Under the pieces are notes generated by a model, which was given only the letters and a program-made list of their open reading frames with translations, was not told where the DNA came from and made no database searches. Below are positions 10,123 through 18,966 of a stretch of 64,000 nucleotides of DNA, piece by piece (the stretch's first letter is position 1; every line of letters starts with the position of its first letter). Origin of the DNA: Cognatishimia activa. GTDB lineage: Bacteria > Pseudomonadota > Alphaproteobacteria > Rhodobacterales > Rhodobacteraceae. The stretch is from positions 125,310-189,309 of the forward strand of contig NZ_CYTO01000010.1 in NCBI RefSeq assembly GCF_001458335.1, read 5' to 3'. Both the position numbers and the translations under genes were made by a program.

Positions 10123-10578
10123 ATGCTTGATGACACGGATCGGCGCATTCTGCGCTTCATGCAAAACGATACTGATTTGCCGATTCCTGAATTGGCGGAC
10201 CAAATCGGGATGACTACGGGGCGCTTGTCTCGGAGGATCGATCGGTTGCGCGACGCAGGTGTGCTGCGGGGGGTGCGCGGTGTGATTGACTGGCAAGCTT
10301 TGGGGTATGAGGTGGAGGTATCGCTACGTGTCACGCTCGATAAAACCCAAGGCCGTGCCTTTGATGATTTCATTGAAACAGCGCGCGGAATTCCCGAAGT
10401 CATCGAAATCCAGACCTTTCTTGGTCGTGTGGACGTGCGTCTGAGTGTGATCGCCAAGGACATGGCCCATTACCAAGAGATTTACCGGAGTAGCATTTTG
10501 GGCCTGCCCCATATCGCCGATATCGAGGCGCTAATGCTGGTTTCGCGTCTAAAGTCCGATGAAAGCCTGCCGATATGA
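10123..10578 (+). CDS. Lrp/AsnC family regulator (first of a tandem pair)
   Basis: A 151-residue Lrp/AsnC regulator. The N-terminal helix-turn-helix (LDDTDRRILRFMQNDTDLPI through GRLSRRIDRLRDAGVL) is followed by a RAM/AsnC-type ligand and oligomerisation domain (IPEVIEIQTFLGRVDVRLSV). It is transcribed away from ilvC, and the next gene begins in an ATGA overlap at its stop. Such proteins form dimers to octamers that sense amino acids; the effector here is unknown. It could control ilvC, the aminotransferase downstream, or itself. Confidence 0.88.
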   Translation: MLDDTDRRILRFMQNDTDLPIPELADQIGMTTGRLSRRIDRLRDAGVLRGVRGVIDWQALGYEVEVSLRVTLDKTQGRAFDDFIETARGIPEVIEIQTFLGRVDVRLSVIAKDMAHYQEIYRSSILGLPHIADIEALMLVSRLKSDESLPI

Positions 10579-11030
10579 TTGATCTCGATGATATCGACCG
10601 AAAGCTTTTGGCGACCTTGTCTGAGGACGCGACCCAAAACGCGGGCGCACTGGGACGCAAGTTTGGGCTCAGCCAACCGGCCACATGGCGGCGCATCAAG
10701 AGATTGCAGGATGCTGGCATCTTGGCGCGACGTCGGCTTGATCTGGATAAGGAAAAATTGGGCTTTGGCGTGACGGTCTTTCTCGGTGTTAAACTCGCCA
10801 CAAAAGGGCGGGTGAGCCTAGAGGACTTTGAGCGTGCTGTAACCGCAATCCCAGAGGTGCAAACCGCTGAGCACGTATTGGGTCTTTACGACTATCGCTT
10901 AAGGGTGACGGCCCGAGACATCGCGGACTTTGAACGTGTCCTGCGCCGCCGCATTATGACCCTGCCGGGTGTCGGGGATGTCGAGGCTAATGTGCTCTTA
11001 AGTGAGGAAAAGCGCCCCGGGCCTCTTTGA
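10575..11030 (+). CDS. Lrp/AsnC family regulator (second of a tandem pair)
   Basis: Also 151 residues with the same architecture: HTH (LDDIDRKLLATLSEDATQNA to TWRRIKRLQDAGILARRR) and an AsnC/RAM domain (IPEVQTAEHVLGLYDYRLRV). It starts at ATG 10575, overlapping the preceding stop by 4 bases, so the two are very likely translationally coupled in equal amounts. The pair are paralogues that differ clearly across the ligand domain, which makes a hetero-oligomer plausible. A class V aminotransferase begins 102 bases downstream. Confidence 0.88.
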   Translation: MIDLDDIDRKLLATLSEDATQNAGALGRKFGLSQPATWRRIKRLQDAGILARRRLDLDKEKLGFGVTVFLGVKLATKGRVSLEDFERAVTAIPEVQTAEHVLGLYDYRLRVTARDIADFERVLRRRIMTLPGVGDVEANVLLSEEKRPGPL

Positions 11031-11132
11031 TTGTTTTGGAAACCAAGAAACAGGTTCTTGTTCAGCGCTGTTCTTTCAGAGATTGCAGAACAGGTCGGTT
11101 TCACCCAAGGTGGCGGGTAAAGGAGCTTCCTT

Positions 11133-12257
11133 ATGGCATTACTCAACACCGTAGACCCTGACGGACTTGAAGAGTTTTCAGTCGTTTTCACTGACCGTTC
11201 TTTGAACCACATGAGCCAAAGCTTTCAGCAGGTGATGCGCGATATCTCGGGCATGCTGAAAAACGTCTACAACGCCGAAGCCGTTGCATTGATCCCAGGC
11301 GGTGGCACCTATGCGATGGAAGCGGTCGCACGCCAATTTAGCCGGGACGCCAATACTCTGGTGGTGCGCAATGGTTGGTTTTCCTACCGATGGTCTCAGA
11401 TATTTGAAGCGGGCGCATTTGCGGCGTCCTCGACCGTGTTGAAAGCGCGCCAGAACGGCAATGACGTCACTGCGCCCTTTGCACCCGCGCCAATCGACGA
11501 AGTTATTGCGAAGATCAAATCTGAGAAACCTGACATCGTCTTTGCTCCGCATGTGGAAACCTCGGCAGGCGTGATCCTGCCCGATGACTATCTCAAAGCC
11601 ATGGCCGCAGCTGCGCATGAGGTCGGAGCATTGATGGTGCTTGATTGCATCGCGTCGGGCTGCGCTTGGGTTGATATGAAAGAAATCGGCATCGATGTGC
11701 TTGTGTCTGCCCCTCAAAAGGGTTGGTCCGCGTCGCCATCTGCGGGGATGGTCATGATGAGCACCCCCGCGCTTGAGCGCCTAGAGGTGACCACGTCAGA
11801 CAGCTTCGCAATCGACCTGAAGAAATGGCACGGCATTATGCAAGCCTATGAGAATGGCGGCCACGCCTATCACGCGACCATGCCAACCGATGCATTGAAG
11901 GCTTTCCGCGATACGATGCTCGAAACCAAAGAGTTTGGTTTTGAAAAGCTGCGTGATGCGCAATGGGCCCTGGGCAATGGTGTTCGCAAAATGCTGGCGG
12001 AAAAAGGTATCAAGTCCGTGGCTGCTGATGGCTTTGGCGCGCCCGGTGTTGTGGTGTCCTACACTTCTGATCCAGCCATCCAAAACGGCAGCAAATTTGT
12101 TGCCGAAGGGCTGCAAATTGCCGCGGGTGTCCCGCTCGCCTGCGATGAACCTGAAGGCTTCATGACCTTCCGTATCGGTCTCTTTGGTTTGGACAAACTC
12201 TTTGATGTCGACGCCACATTGGCTCGCTTGAAACCTGCCGTCGAAAAACTTCTCTAA
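11133..12257 (+). CDS. Class V PLP-dependent aminotransferase
   Basis: A 374-residue fold-type I enzyme of the alanine/serine-glyoxylate aminotransferase group. The phosphate-binding loop is LIPGGGTYAMEAVARQF, the PLP-stacking region is LMVLDCIASGCAWVDMKEIG and the Schiff-base lysine lies in VSAPQKGWSASPSAGMVMM. The C-terminal domain ends with EGFMTFRIGLFGLDKLFDV. The start at 11133 has AAGGAG at 11118-11123. Substrates cannot be read from sequence; alanine-glyoxylate or a related amino donor pair is the family guess. The two Lrp-type regulators upstream suggest amino-acid-responsive control. Confidence 0.85.
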   Translation: MALLNTVDPDGLEEFSVVFTDRSLNHMSQSFQQVMRDISGMLKNVYNAEAVALIPGGGTYAMEAVARQFSRDANTLVVRNGWFSYRWSQIFEAGAFAASSTVLKARQNGNDVTAPFAPAPIDEVIAKIKSEKPDIVFAPHVETSAGVILPDDYLKAMAAAAHEVGALMVLDCIASGCAWVDMKEIGIDVLVSAPQKGWSASPSAGMVMMSTPALERLEVTTSDSFAIDLKKWHGIMQAYENGGHAYHATMPTDALKAFRDTMLETKEFGFEKLRDAQWALGNGVRKMLAEKGIKSVAADGFGAPGVVVSYTSDPAIQNGSKFVAEGLQIAAGVPLACDEPEGFMTFRIGLFGLDKLFDVDATLARLKPAVEKLL

Positions 12258-12259
12258 GC

Positions 12260-12306
12260 TTCTTCTTTGCTTAAATACTCAAATGGGGTCCGGGGCAACG
12301 CCCCGG
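12260..12306 (+). repeat. Second copy of the T-rich motif plus hairpin
   Basis: Immediately after the aminotransferase stop is a motif ending TTTGCTTAAATACTC (12260-12280), nearly identical to the copy after glyS. It is followed by a hairpin CCGGGGC (12290-12296), AAC, GCCCCGG (12300-12306). It lies between convergent genes and may terminate one or both. Confidence 0.6.
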
Positions 12307-12331
12307 GTCTCTCGCTACTAAGTGCGCTTGA

Positions 12332-13528
12332 TCAACGCACGCCGAGCCCCATCTGCATCAGCATTTTGCGAACGGGCGCCAAACCATAAAGCGCCTGCAA
12401 ACCCAGCGCGCGCGCATCGCGCAAGGCAGGAGTTTGCACCATAGAAGCACGATTGAGCAGGTCGATGCCCTTCACCCGTACGGCAACGTCTGAGCGGCGT
12501 TTGCTTTCATACGCGGCCAACATCTCCGCATCACCAATCCGTGCCGGGCCTGTATTAGACAGCTCCAAAAGAACACGGAGATCCGCCAAGGAGGTGTTCA
12601 GCCCCTGCGCACCAATTGGCGGCACAACATGCGCAGTCTCTGCAATCAACGCCAAACGCTCGCCGCTAAATCGCTCTGCAATCTGAGAGATGATCGGCCA
12701 GATTGTTCTGCGTGACGCAAGTTCCAAAGGACCATAAAGCCCACCGCTGCGCTCCGTCATAGCGGCGTTAAACGCGGTTTCTTCCATCTCAAAAAGTTCC
12801 TGGGCGCGGGCCGAGCGTTCCATCCAAACCAAAGCCGAAGACGCATGCCCTTTGTAATCGGGCAGGGGCACCAGAGTGAAGGGACCGCCGCTGCGATGGA
12901 CTTCGGTGGAGACATTGTCATGCGGGATGGGGTGGGTGACCGCCAGTGCCAGCGCCTTTTGCCCGTAGCGGGTTGTTTTAACCGCAATCCCTGCCTTTTC
13001 GCGCAGTTTTGACGCCCGGCCATCCGCCGCCACCACCAGTTTACATTGCACTTTTGTGCCGTCGCTCAGCGAGACACGGGCCTCGCTTTGACGTGTAAAG
13101 AGGTCAGCGCTCGCCACGCCGAGCCGCAGCTCGACATTATCCAACTCTTGCAGATGCGCCACCATTTCCCGACGCAAAAGCCAGTTGGGCAGGTTCCATC
13201 CAAAAGGCAGATCTGAAATATCGGATGCGTCAAAGTCTTTGATCACCCGCGGTTTGGGTTCCGCACCGCCCGCATCCACAATACGCATGGTTTGCAGCGG
13301 GGCTGCGTGTTCTTCCAGCCTTGCCCAAAGCCCGGCCTCTTGCAGCAAAATGCGCGCGGGTTGCAAGAACGCGGTGCTGCGTAAGTCGGACCCTTGCGCG
13401 TCTCTTTCCGTCACCGGCGGCGTCGGATCAACGCAGAGAACGCTAAAGCCCGCGCTGCCAAAAGCAGCTGCAGCGGTCAGCCCGGCAATACCACCGCCCG
13501 AGACCAAGACGTCAAAACTCTGCGTCAT
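12332..13528 (-). CDS. UbiH/COQ6-family FAD-dependent monooxygenase
   Basis: A 398-residue flavoprotein hydroxylase of the UbiH/UbiF/COQ6 family, expected to hydroxylate the ubiquinone ring. The FAD-binding dinucleotide fold is at the N-terminus (VLVSGGGIAGLTAAAAFGSA) and the DG motif is LVVAADGRASKLREKAGI. The usual GDxxHxxPPxGxQG motif reads AETAHVVPPIGAQGLN, so the customary GD is AE and GQG is AQG. ATG 13528 is the only sensible start. Which ubiquinone position it hydroxylates cannot be told. The downstream convergent neighbour is the aminotransferase. Confidence 0.85.
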   Translation of the reverse strand: MTQSFDVLVSGGGIAGLTAAAAFGSAGFSVLCVDPTPPVTERDAQGSDLRSTAFLQPARILLQEAGLWARLEEHAAPLQTMRIVDAGGAEPKPRVIKDFDASDISDLPFGWNLPNWLLRREMVAHLQELDNVELRLGVASADLFTRQSEARVSLSDGTKVQCKLVVAADGRASKLREKAGIAVKTTRYGQKALALAVTHPIPHDNVSTEVHRSGGPFTLVPLPDYKGHASSALVWMERSARAQELFEMEETAFNAAMTERSGGLYGPLELASRRTIWPIISQIAERFSGERLALIAETAHVVPPIGAQGLNTSLADLRVLLELSNTGPARIGDAEMLAAYESKRRSDVAVRVKGIDLLNRASMVQTPALRDARALGLQALYGLAPVRKMLMQMGLGVR

Positions 13529-13582
13529 CGCTGATCCTTTCTGTCCCGAATTGGGAGCTTGGCTCGTAGCCTATCCAAACGC

Positions 13583-14239
13583 TCAAACAAGCGCACGCAG
13601 GAACCGGTTTAGGTCACCCGTGTGGTGGTGAATATGATCTGCATCATATGGGTCCGGCGCGACATAAACCGTACGCATGCCCATTTCATGCGGGGCGATC
13701 AAATTGCGGTGGGTATCCTCAAACATCGCGGCTTGCGCTGGTTTCAGCCCGTCTTTTGCAAACACCTGCTCAAAAGCTGCCTGTTCAGGTTTTGGTAAGT
13801 AATCGGCGTGCTCGATCCCGTAAATGGCGTCAAACACATCGTCTAATCCGCGCCCTTTCAGCACATTCTCGGCATAAGGGGCCGTGCCGTTGGTGTAGAC
13901 AATCCGTCTGCCGGGAAGCGTGGTGATCAATTGACGCAACTCCGCGTCATGGGTGAGTTCATCAAAAGAAATATCATGCACCTCTTCCAGATATGGATCC
14001 GGATCAATGTCATGCACTCGCATAAGACCGGCAAGTGTCGTCCCGTATTCCGCCCAATACTCAGATCTCAGGCGATCTGCCTCTTTTTTGCTAACGTTTA
14101 GTGTCCGAACCACGTATTCCGTCATGCGTACTTCAATCTGATCAAACAAGCGCACGCTTGGATCATAAAGTGTGTTGTCGAGGTCAAAGACCCATGTCGT
14201 AATATGGGAAAAATCGTCTTTAGGAGCGCGCATCGTCAT
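13583..14239 (-). CDS. HAD-superfamily pyrimidine 5'-nucleotidase
   Basis: A HAD phosphatase of the pyrimidine 5'-nucleotidase type, about 218 residues. HAD motif I is WVFDLDNTLYDPS with the nucleophile and acid Asp pair. Motif II is IVYTNGTAPYAENVL, the lysine is in YLPKPEQAAFEQV and motif IV is AAMFEDTHRNLIAPHEMGM. A C-terminal histidine run (DADHIHHHTG) is a typical tail in this group. Start choice lies between ATG 14239 and ATG 14233; a TTG at 14248 is less likely. It is divergent from the GntR regulator. Confidence 0.82.
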   Translation of the reverse strand: MTMRAPKDDFSHITTWVFDLDNTLYDPSVRLFDQIEVRMTEYVVRTLNVSKKEADRLRSEYWAEYGTTLAGLMRVHDIDPDPYLEEVHDISFDELTHDAELRQLITTLPGRRIVYTNGTAPYAENVLKGRGLDDVFDAIYGIEHADYLPKPEQAAFEQVFAKDGLKPAQAAMFEDTHRNLIAPHEMGMRTVYVAPDPYDADHIHHHTGDLNRFLRALV

Positions 14240-14337
14240 GCTGCGCAAGCTAGGCTTTGTCTGCGCCGAGTCAATGCATTGCTTGCAAGTTTGACGTGGG
14301 AGTGCTTAGTCTCTGCGCTAAATGTCGGAGTGCTCAA

Positions 14338-14976
14338 ATGTCTAACCCTCGTAACCAGAACAAAGACGCCTACACGCTTATTTTGGAAGCGATCGACGTG
14401 GGTGTCTTCAAACCGGGGGATCGCTTAGTGGAGAGCGACCTTGCCGATCGTTTTGGTGTCTCGCGTACTCCGATCCGCGAAGCGTTGCAGCGATTGGAAA
14501 CCCAATCCCTTCTTTCGCGCGATGGGCGTAGTCTGATCGTGTCCTCGCTGGATCACAATCAGCTGGCCGAGCTGTATGCGGTGCGCAGTGAGCTTGAAGG
14601 CCTTGCTGCAGGGCTCGCAGCGCGGCACGCGACAGCGGAAGAGGTCAAGGTTCTTGGTGACATGGTTAAGGACGATCACGCGCTGATTGGTGACCCGAAC
14701 GCAATGTCGCGGGCCAATCGCCGGTTCCACAAGATGATCCATTTGGCGTCCCATAACCGCTTTTTGGTACAACAACTGGATATGGTTCACCGATCCATGG
14801 CGCTGATGGCGACCACTTCCTTGGCGGCCGATGGGCGCGGGGAGAAAGCGCTTGAGGAACATCAGGCCATCGTCGATGCGATTGCCGCGCGTGACGTTGA
14901 ACGCGCGGATGAGGCCCTGCGAACTCATATTTCTGTGGCCTTTGAAACGCGTTTGAAGTTACGGGCTGAGAGCTGA
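14338..14976 (+). CDS. GntR-family transcriptional regulator, FCD subfamily
   Basis: A 212-residue regulator with an N-terminal winged helix ([20 protein letters not shown], then [18 protein letters not shown]) and an all-helical FCD effector domain with metal-ligand-type residues ([15 protein letters not shown], then [20 protein letters not shown], ending in LRTHI). The FCD group usually senses carboxylic acids and represses catabolic genes; no obvious target sits next to it. I used ATG 14338, since the upstream in-frame residues show no homology. Its last 18 bases overlap the convergent glycosyltransferase gene. Confidence 0.88.
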   Translation: MSNPRNQNKDAYTLILEAIDVGVFKPGDRLVESDLADRFGVSRTPIREALQRLETQSLLSRDGRSLIVSSLDHNQLAELYAVRSELEGLAAGLAARHATAEEVKVLGDMVKDDHALIGDPNAMSRANRRFHKMIHLASHNRFLVQQLDMVHRSMALMATTSLAADGRGEKALEEHQAIVDAIAARDVERADEALRTHISVAFETRLKLRAES

Positions 14977-16869
14977 ATATTCCGCCTGTAAGCCTTCCGG
15001 TGTCTGACCATGTGCGGTCTTATCCCAGTAAAATGGCATTGAAACGAGCTCGAAGAGCGCTTTGTATGCCGCCACGGTCGCGAGCGTGAAGTAGAACGGC
15101 AAAGTGGCTGCCCAGCCCGCGAGCCATCGTCTGTTTTGTCCTTTTAATGAAGTCACGGCCAAGGTCATATCCAACGCCGCGCACCCAATAAACAGAGCCG
15201 TGACCAACAGGATCAATGTGTTTGGTAGAATTGTCAGCCAGCTTATGGGGGCTCCAAGTGCAATCAGCCAAAAACTCCAGACGAACGGTGCCAAAAGAAA
15301 TTGAGAAAGTGTTGAAAGAAAGATGGCATTAAAGCCGAGAAATCCCCGCAAACCCAGTTCTTGAAGAAGTAAGCGTGGCCGGCGCATATGCACCAAATAG
15401 GTGATCATATAGCCCTTTAGCCAGCGCGATCTTTGTTTGACCCATGGCTGAAACCTGCAATTGGCTTCTTCTTGGGTCACCGTTGAAATGAGCTCTGTTC
15501 TGTACCCGTGACGATAGAGGCGGATGCCTAGATCAGCGTCTTCTGTGACATTGTGGGCGTCCCAGCCGCCAACCGCTTCAATTGCATCGCGACGCAAAAA
15601 AAGCGTGGTCCCCCCAAGTGGAATCGCTGCTCCAAGCCGGGACATGCCGCGAAGAATTGTGCGAAACCACATCGAATATTCCAATGCAAAACAACGCGAT
15701 AACCAGTTTGTTTTGGGGTTGTAATAGTCCAATATCCCCTGCCAGCATGCAACGTCGCCGTCAGCCGAAAGTACGTGTGCGGCCACTATTTCTAGCTGAT
15801 CAGGGGCAGGTGCATCCTCAGCGTCCCAAATGCCGATCACATCGCCTTTGCAGAAATCCAAAGCATAATTCATAGCGCGTGGCTTGGTCGTGAGACCGCT
15901 GCCGGGCGGCACTTGGACGACGCGCATCCAATCCGTGAGACGCCCTTTATCCAATGCGGCTTTTGTTTGGGTGTCGTCTTCTTCCAGCACCAAAACGACA
16001 TCCAAAAGTGCTTTGGGGTAGGTTAGAGCGCCGAGGCGGCGGATGAGTGCGCGTGCGATTTCCGTTTCTTTGTACAATGGCACCAAAACAGAGATTTTTG
16101 GGAGTTTTCCGTGAGTTTTCGGACGCACGACCTTGGCTGGGCGAGATTTAAAAAAGGCGGAGGCTTTCATGTTTGCCGCCATGGCCTGCGTAAAAAGGAT
16201 AATAACGGCAATAAACAGCAGCGTCTCAATTGGAAAAGCGGCGAAGATGGTCACCATCATAGCCAAAAGTGTTGCAATGATTTTGTATCTCCGGTTTTCG
16301 CCACCTGTCCAATCCCGGCAGCTCTTCTCGCTTGGCACTCGAGTCTCGCATAAATGCACAAGATCATGGTGAAAAACTTTGGCGAGGTGCTCGTGAAGAT
16401 CACGCTCGTTTACCAAAACGAAACGAAGGCCATTGGGCCCAGCGGGTAGCGCGGGCTTTAGGGTTTCAAAAGCGTGCGGGCGGCTTGTTGCAAAGACCAA
16501 TTGCCCATTTGTCGAAATCCAGGGAACGATCGCATGTTTGATACAGAAACTCGCAGGCAAAAGCTGCGACAGCCGAAAGTCTGGCGGCGCTTGTTTTAGG
16601 TCGATCACCTGCGCTGCGTAATGATCCGACAAATAGGGCATAAGCCGCGCCTCAGAGACCCAGCTTTTTGCGATCAACACATCAGCCAAGCAGGCATCCC
16701 ATTTTGTCAGCGCAGATAGCCCGTAAAAAAGCTGCCATGGCGCGATCAGGCCATCTTCAAGCAGGCGTCGCCCAAGCGACAATTGCCGATCCGGAGCAAT
16801 ATCCGTTGGTTGAGCAAAGAACTGTTCCGCAGCTTGTAACAAAAAAGGCCCCCTGATCGTCGCGATCAA
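14959..16869 (-). CDS. Membrane GT2 glycosyltransferase with N-terminal MshEN-like domain
   Basis: A processive-type family 2 glycosyltransferase of about 636 residues. Residues about 25-95 match the MshEN/GspE_N pattern: [11 protein letters not shown], then 28 residues later [16 protein letters not shown], then AAQVIDL. Two membrane segments follow near 200-235 ([20 protein letters not shown] region). The GT2 domain has [40 protein letters not shown] and the QxxRW-type [10 protein letters not shown]. Further membrane helices end the protein. MshEN domains bind cyclic-di-GMP in known cases, as in the NfrB type of GT2. The start is uncertain: TTG 16869 lies in the carA terminator hairpin and TTG 16842 just after it. 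Product: probably an exopolysaccharide. Confidence 0.8.
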   Translation of the reverse strand: MIATIRGPFLLQAAEQFFAQPTDIAPDRQLSLGRRLLEDGLIAPWQLFYGLSALTKWDACLADVLIAKSWVSEARLMPYLSDHYAAQVIDLKQAPPDFRLSQLLPASFCIKHAIVPWISTNGQLVFATSRPHAFETLKPALPAGPNGLRFVLVNERDLHEHLAKVFHHDLVHLCETRVPSEKSCRDWTGGENRRYKIIATLLAMMVTIFAAFPIETLLFIAVIILFTQAMAANMKASAFFKSRPAKVVRPKTHGKLPKISVLVPLYKETEIARALIRRLGALTYPKALLDVVLVLEEDDTQTKAALDKGRLTDWMRVVQVPPGSGLTTKPRAMNYALDFCKGDVIGIWDAEDAPAPDQLEIVAAHVLSADGDVACWQGILDYYNPKTNWLSRCFALEYSMWFRTILRGMSRLGAAIPLGGTTLFLRRDAIEAVGGWDAHNVTEDADLGIRLYRHGYRTELISTVTQEEANCRFQPWVKQRSRWLKGYMITYLVHMRRPRLLLQELGLRGFLGFNAIFLSTLSQFLLAPFVWSFWLIALGAPISWLTILPNTLILLVTALFIGCAALDMTLAVTSLKGQNRRWLAGWAATLPFYFTLATVAAYKALFELVSMPFYWDKTAHGQTPEGLQAEYSALSP

Positions 16870-16879
16870 GGTGGCCTTT
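16841..16879 (-). terminator. Intrinsic terminator after carA, overlapping the GT2 gene start
   Basis: Read on the - strand: AAAGGCC (16879-16873), an inner stem TGATCG-cga-CGATCA (16868-16854), then GGCCTTT and a run of six T. This is a strong compound hairpin with a T-tract, 34 bases after the carA stop. The first codons of the glycosyltransferase lie within it. Confidence 0.8.
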
Positions 16880-16912
16880 AAATCTTAACGCACCATTAAG
16901 GTTGCTGCGAAC

Positions 16913-18076
16913 TTAAGAAGCTTTGCGCTCGTCCATGTATGCAGCAAAGCGTTCGAACAGGTAGAAGCTGTCCTGTGGGCCAGGGCTTGCTTCTGGGTGG
17001 TGCTGAACAGAGTAAACCGGGCGCTCAGAGATGCGGATGCCACAGTTGGAGCCATCAAACAGCGAGGTGTGTGTTTCAACCACGCCTTCTGGCAGAGACT
17101 GGCTGTCGACCGCAAAACCGTGGTTCATCGAGGTGATCTCGACTTTGCCTGTCTCGTGATCCTTCACCGGGTGGTTTGCACCGTGGTGACCGTGGTTCAT
17201 CTTGATGGTGGAACCACCTAGCGCCAGCGCCAACATTTGGTGACCCAAGCAGATGCCAAAGACCGGTAGGTCTTTGTCTTCCAATACCTTTTGGATCATC
17301 GGTACTGCGTATTCTCCGGTCGCGGCTGGGTCGCCTGGTCCGTTGGACAGGAAAACGCCGTCAGGATTGTGCGCCAATACTTCTTCCGCAGTCGCAGTCG
17401 CTGGCAGCACAGTCACGTCGCAGCCCACGGATGCGAGGCAGCGCAGGATGTTGCGTTTTGCACCAAAGTCGACGGCGACAACCTTATGGCGCGGGTTCTC
17501 TTGCGTCGGGTAGCCATCAGGCCATGCCCAACGCATTTCGTCCCAGCGATAGCTCTGCGCACAAGTGACTTCTTTGGCGAGATCCAAACCCTCTAGGCCA
17601 GAGAATTCACGCGCCTTTGCGACCAAGGTTTCAATGTCAAACTTGCCTTCTGGATCATGTGCCAGCGCGACATGTGGCGCACCTTGGGCACGAATTGCGC
17701 GGGTAAGACGACGCGTATCCACACCGCCAATCGCAATACGATTGCGGCTTGCAAGCCAGCTTGGCAAATCGCCAGTAGAGCGCCAATTGGAAGGATCGGT
17801 CGGATCCCATTTCACAACCATGCCCGCCGCCACAGGATCGCCGGTTTCATCATCTTCAGCATTCACACCGGTATTGCCGATATGTGGGAAGGTGAAGGTC
17901 ACGATCTGACCCGCATAAGACGGGTCCGTCATGATTTCCTGATAGCCGGTCATCGCTGTGTTAAAGCAAAGTTCTGCGGTGGTCACACCGGTTGCGCCAA
18001 ATCCTCGACCATAGAAGATTGTCCCATCGGCAAGGGCAAGGCAAGCGGTTGGGGTATTGGTGGGGACCTGGGCCAT
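16913..18076 (-). CDS. carA: Carbamoyl-phosphate synthase small subunit (glutaminase)
   Basis: Supplies ammonia from glutamine to CarB for carbamoyl phosphate, feeding arginine and pyrimidine synthesis. It has 387 residues. The N-terminal CPSase domain (ALADGTIFYGRGFG, FNTAMTGYQEIMTDPSYAGQ) is followed by a class I glutamine amidotransferase with the nucleophile in VFGICLGHQMLALALGG and the His/Glu of the triad in VQHHPEASPGPQDS. The start ATG 18076 gives MAQVPTNT; a longer reading from 18103 is not supported. A plausible promoter lies at 18113-18141. carB is not adjacent here. Confidence 0.96.
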   Translation of the reverse strand: MAQVPTNTPTACLALADGTIFYGRGFGATGVTTAELCFNTAMTGYQEIMTDPSYAGQIVTFTFPHIGNTGVNAEDDETGDPVAAGMVVKWDPTDPSNWRSTGDLPSWLASRNRIAIGGVDTRRLTRAIRAQGAPHVALAHDPEGKFDIETLVAKAREFSGLEGLDLAKEVTCAQSYRWDEMRWAWPDGYPTQENPRHKVVAVDFGAKRNILRCLASVGCDVTVLPATATAEEVLAHNPDGVFLSNGPGDPAATGEYAVPMIQKVLEDKDLPVFGICLGHQMLALALGGSTIKMNHGHHGANHPVKDHETGKVEITSMNHGFAVDSQSLPEGVVETHTSLFDGSNCGIRISERPVYSVQHHPEASPGPQDSFYLFERFAAYMDERKAS

Positions 18077-18112
18077 GGCAGCGACTCTCCGGGCTGGGGA
18101 CAAATTGTCGGG

Positions 18113-18141
18113 AAACTAAGGCCCAGGGGCATCGACGTCAA
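18113..18141 (-). promoter_or_regulatory. Probable sigma-70-type promoter of carA
   Basis: On the - strand TTGACG (18141-18136) and TAGTTT (18118-18113) are separated by 17 bases, and the -10 element ends 36 bases before the carA start. The spacing and -35 element are good; the -10 element is only partly consensus. Confidence 0.45.
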
Positions 18142-18262
18142 GGGCAATCGCTGGTTTGAAAATTTAATAAAATCAATGCCTTAACATTTTTTAACGCCGC
18201 TTGCGCCTTTCTTGGCAATCCCTTATGGTCCAAGCCTCTAGTCTAAGCCGGGGAATAACCAG

Positions 18263-18724
18263 ATGAGTTTGCGTGCAAAAATCAACGAGTCCTTAAAGGA
18301 AGCGATGAAATCGCGCGACAAAGAGCGCCTTTCCACGCTGCGCCTTATGAACGCAGCGATCAAAGACATGGATATCTCCTTGCGTGGTGAGGGGAAAGAA
18401 GAGGGGGCCAGCGAAGCTGATGTCCTACAAATTCTGTCCAAGATGGTGAAGCAGCGCCAAGAAAGCGCGAAAACCTATGAAGAGGGTGGTCGTCTGGATC
18501 TAGCGGAAGGTGAACTCAAAGAGATCACCGTTATTGAAGATTTTCTTCCACGTAAGTTGTCTGACGACGAAATCACTGCTGCGATTGATGCGGTTGTCGC
18601 GGAAGTGGGCGCAAGCTCCATTCGTGATATGGGCAAGGTCATGGGCGGGTTGAAGGCCAAATACACCGGCCAAATGGACTTTGGCCAGGTGGGCGGCATG
18701 GTGAAGGCGCGCCTGAACCAGTAA
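18263..18724 (+). CDS. GatB/YqeY-domain protein
   Basis: A 153-residue GatB/YqeY family protein (MSLRAKINESLKEAMKSRDK, LSTLRLMNAAIKDMD, ITVIEDFLPRKLSDDEI, DMGKVMGGLKAKYTGQMDFG). The fold matches the C-terminal tRNA-binding tail of GatB, so a tRNA- or amidotransferase-related role is often suggested, but no function is established. Full length for the family. It is divergent from carA, and tRNA-Gln follows about 170 bases downstream. Confidence 0.9.
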   Translation: MSLRAKINESLKEAMKSRDKERLSTLRLMNAAIKDMDISLRGEGKEEGASEADVLQILSKMVKQRQESAKTYEEGGRLDLAEGELKEITVIEDFLPRKLSDDEITAAIDAVVAEVGASSIRDMGKVMGGLKAKYTGQMDFGQVGGMVKARLNQ

Positions 18725-18850
18725 GCGCAAATATCAGCGTATTTTTGGAGGGGCCGGTGTGGCAGCACTGCGCTCCTCTTTTCGTTTGGGTGGTCCGAAG
18801 TGAGGAAATAAAAAAAATCTGATTTGGCGAAAAAATTTGCTTTTCAGGTC

Positions 18851-18879
18851 TTGCACCGCCCGGACACAAGTCGTATTCA
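18851..18879 (+). promoter_or_regulatory. Promoter of tRNA-Gln
   Basis: TTGCAC (18851-18856) and TATTCA (18874-18879) are spaced by exactly 17 bases, placing the start about 5 bases before the mature tRNA. The GC-rich spacer suits a stable-RNA promoter. Confidence 0.6.
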
Positions 18880-18891
18880 GCCGCTCACAGT

Positions 18892-18966
18892 TGGGATGTA
18901 GCCAAGTGGTAAGGCAACTGTTTTTGGTACAGTGTACCGTAGGTTCGAATCCTACCATCCCAGCCA
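18892..18966 (+). tRNA. tRNA-Gln (anticodon TTG)
   Basis: Cloverleaf of 75 nt with encoded CCA. The acceptor TGGGATG pairs with CATCCCA (18956-18962). The anticodon stem ACTGT/ACAGT encloses TTTTGGT, giving anticodon TTG. The T-arm is GTAGGTTCGAATCCTAC. The discriminator base is G at 18963, followed by CCA. Confidence 0.95.
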
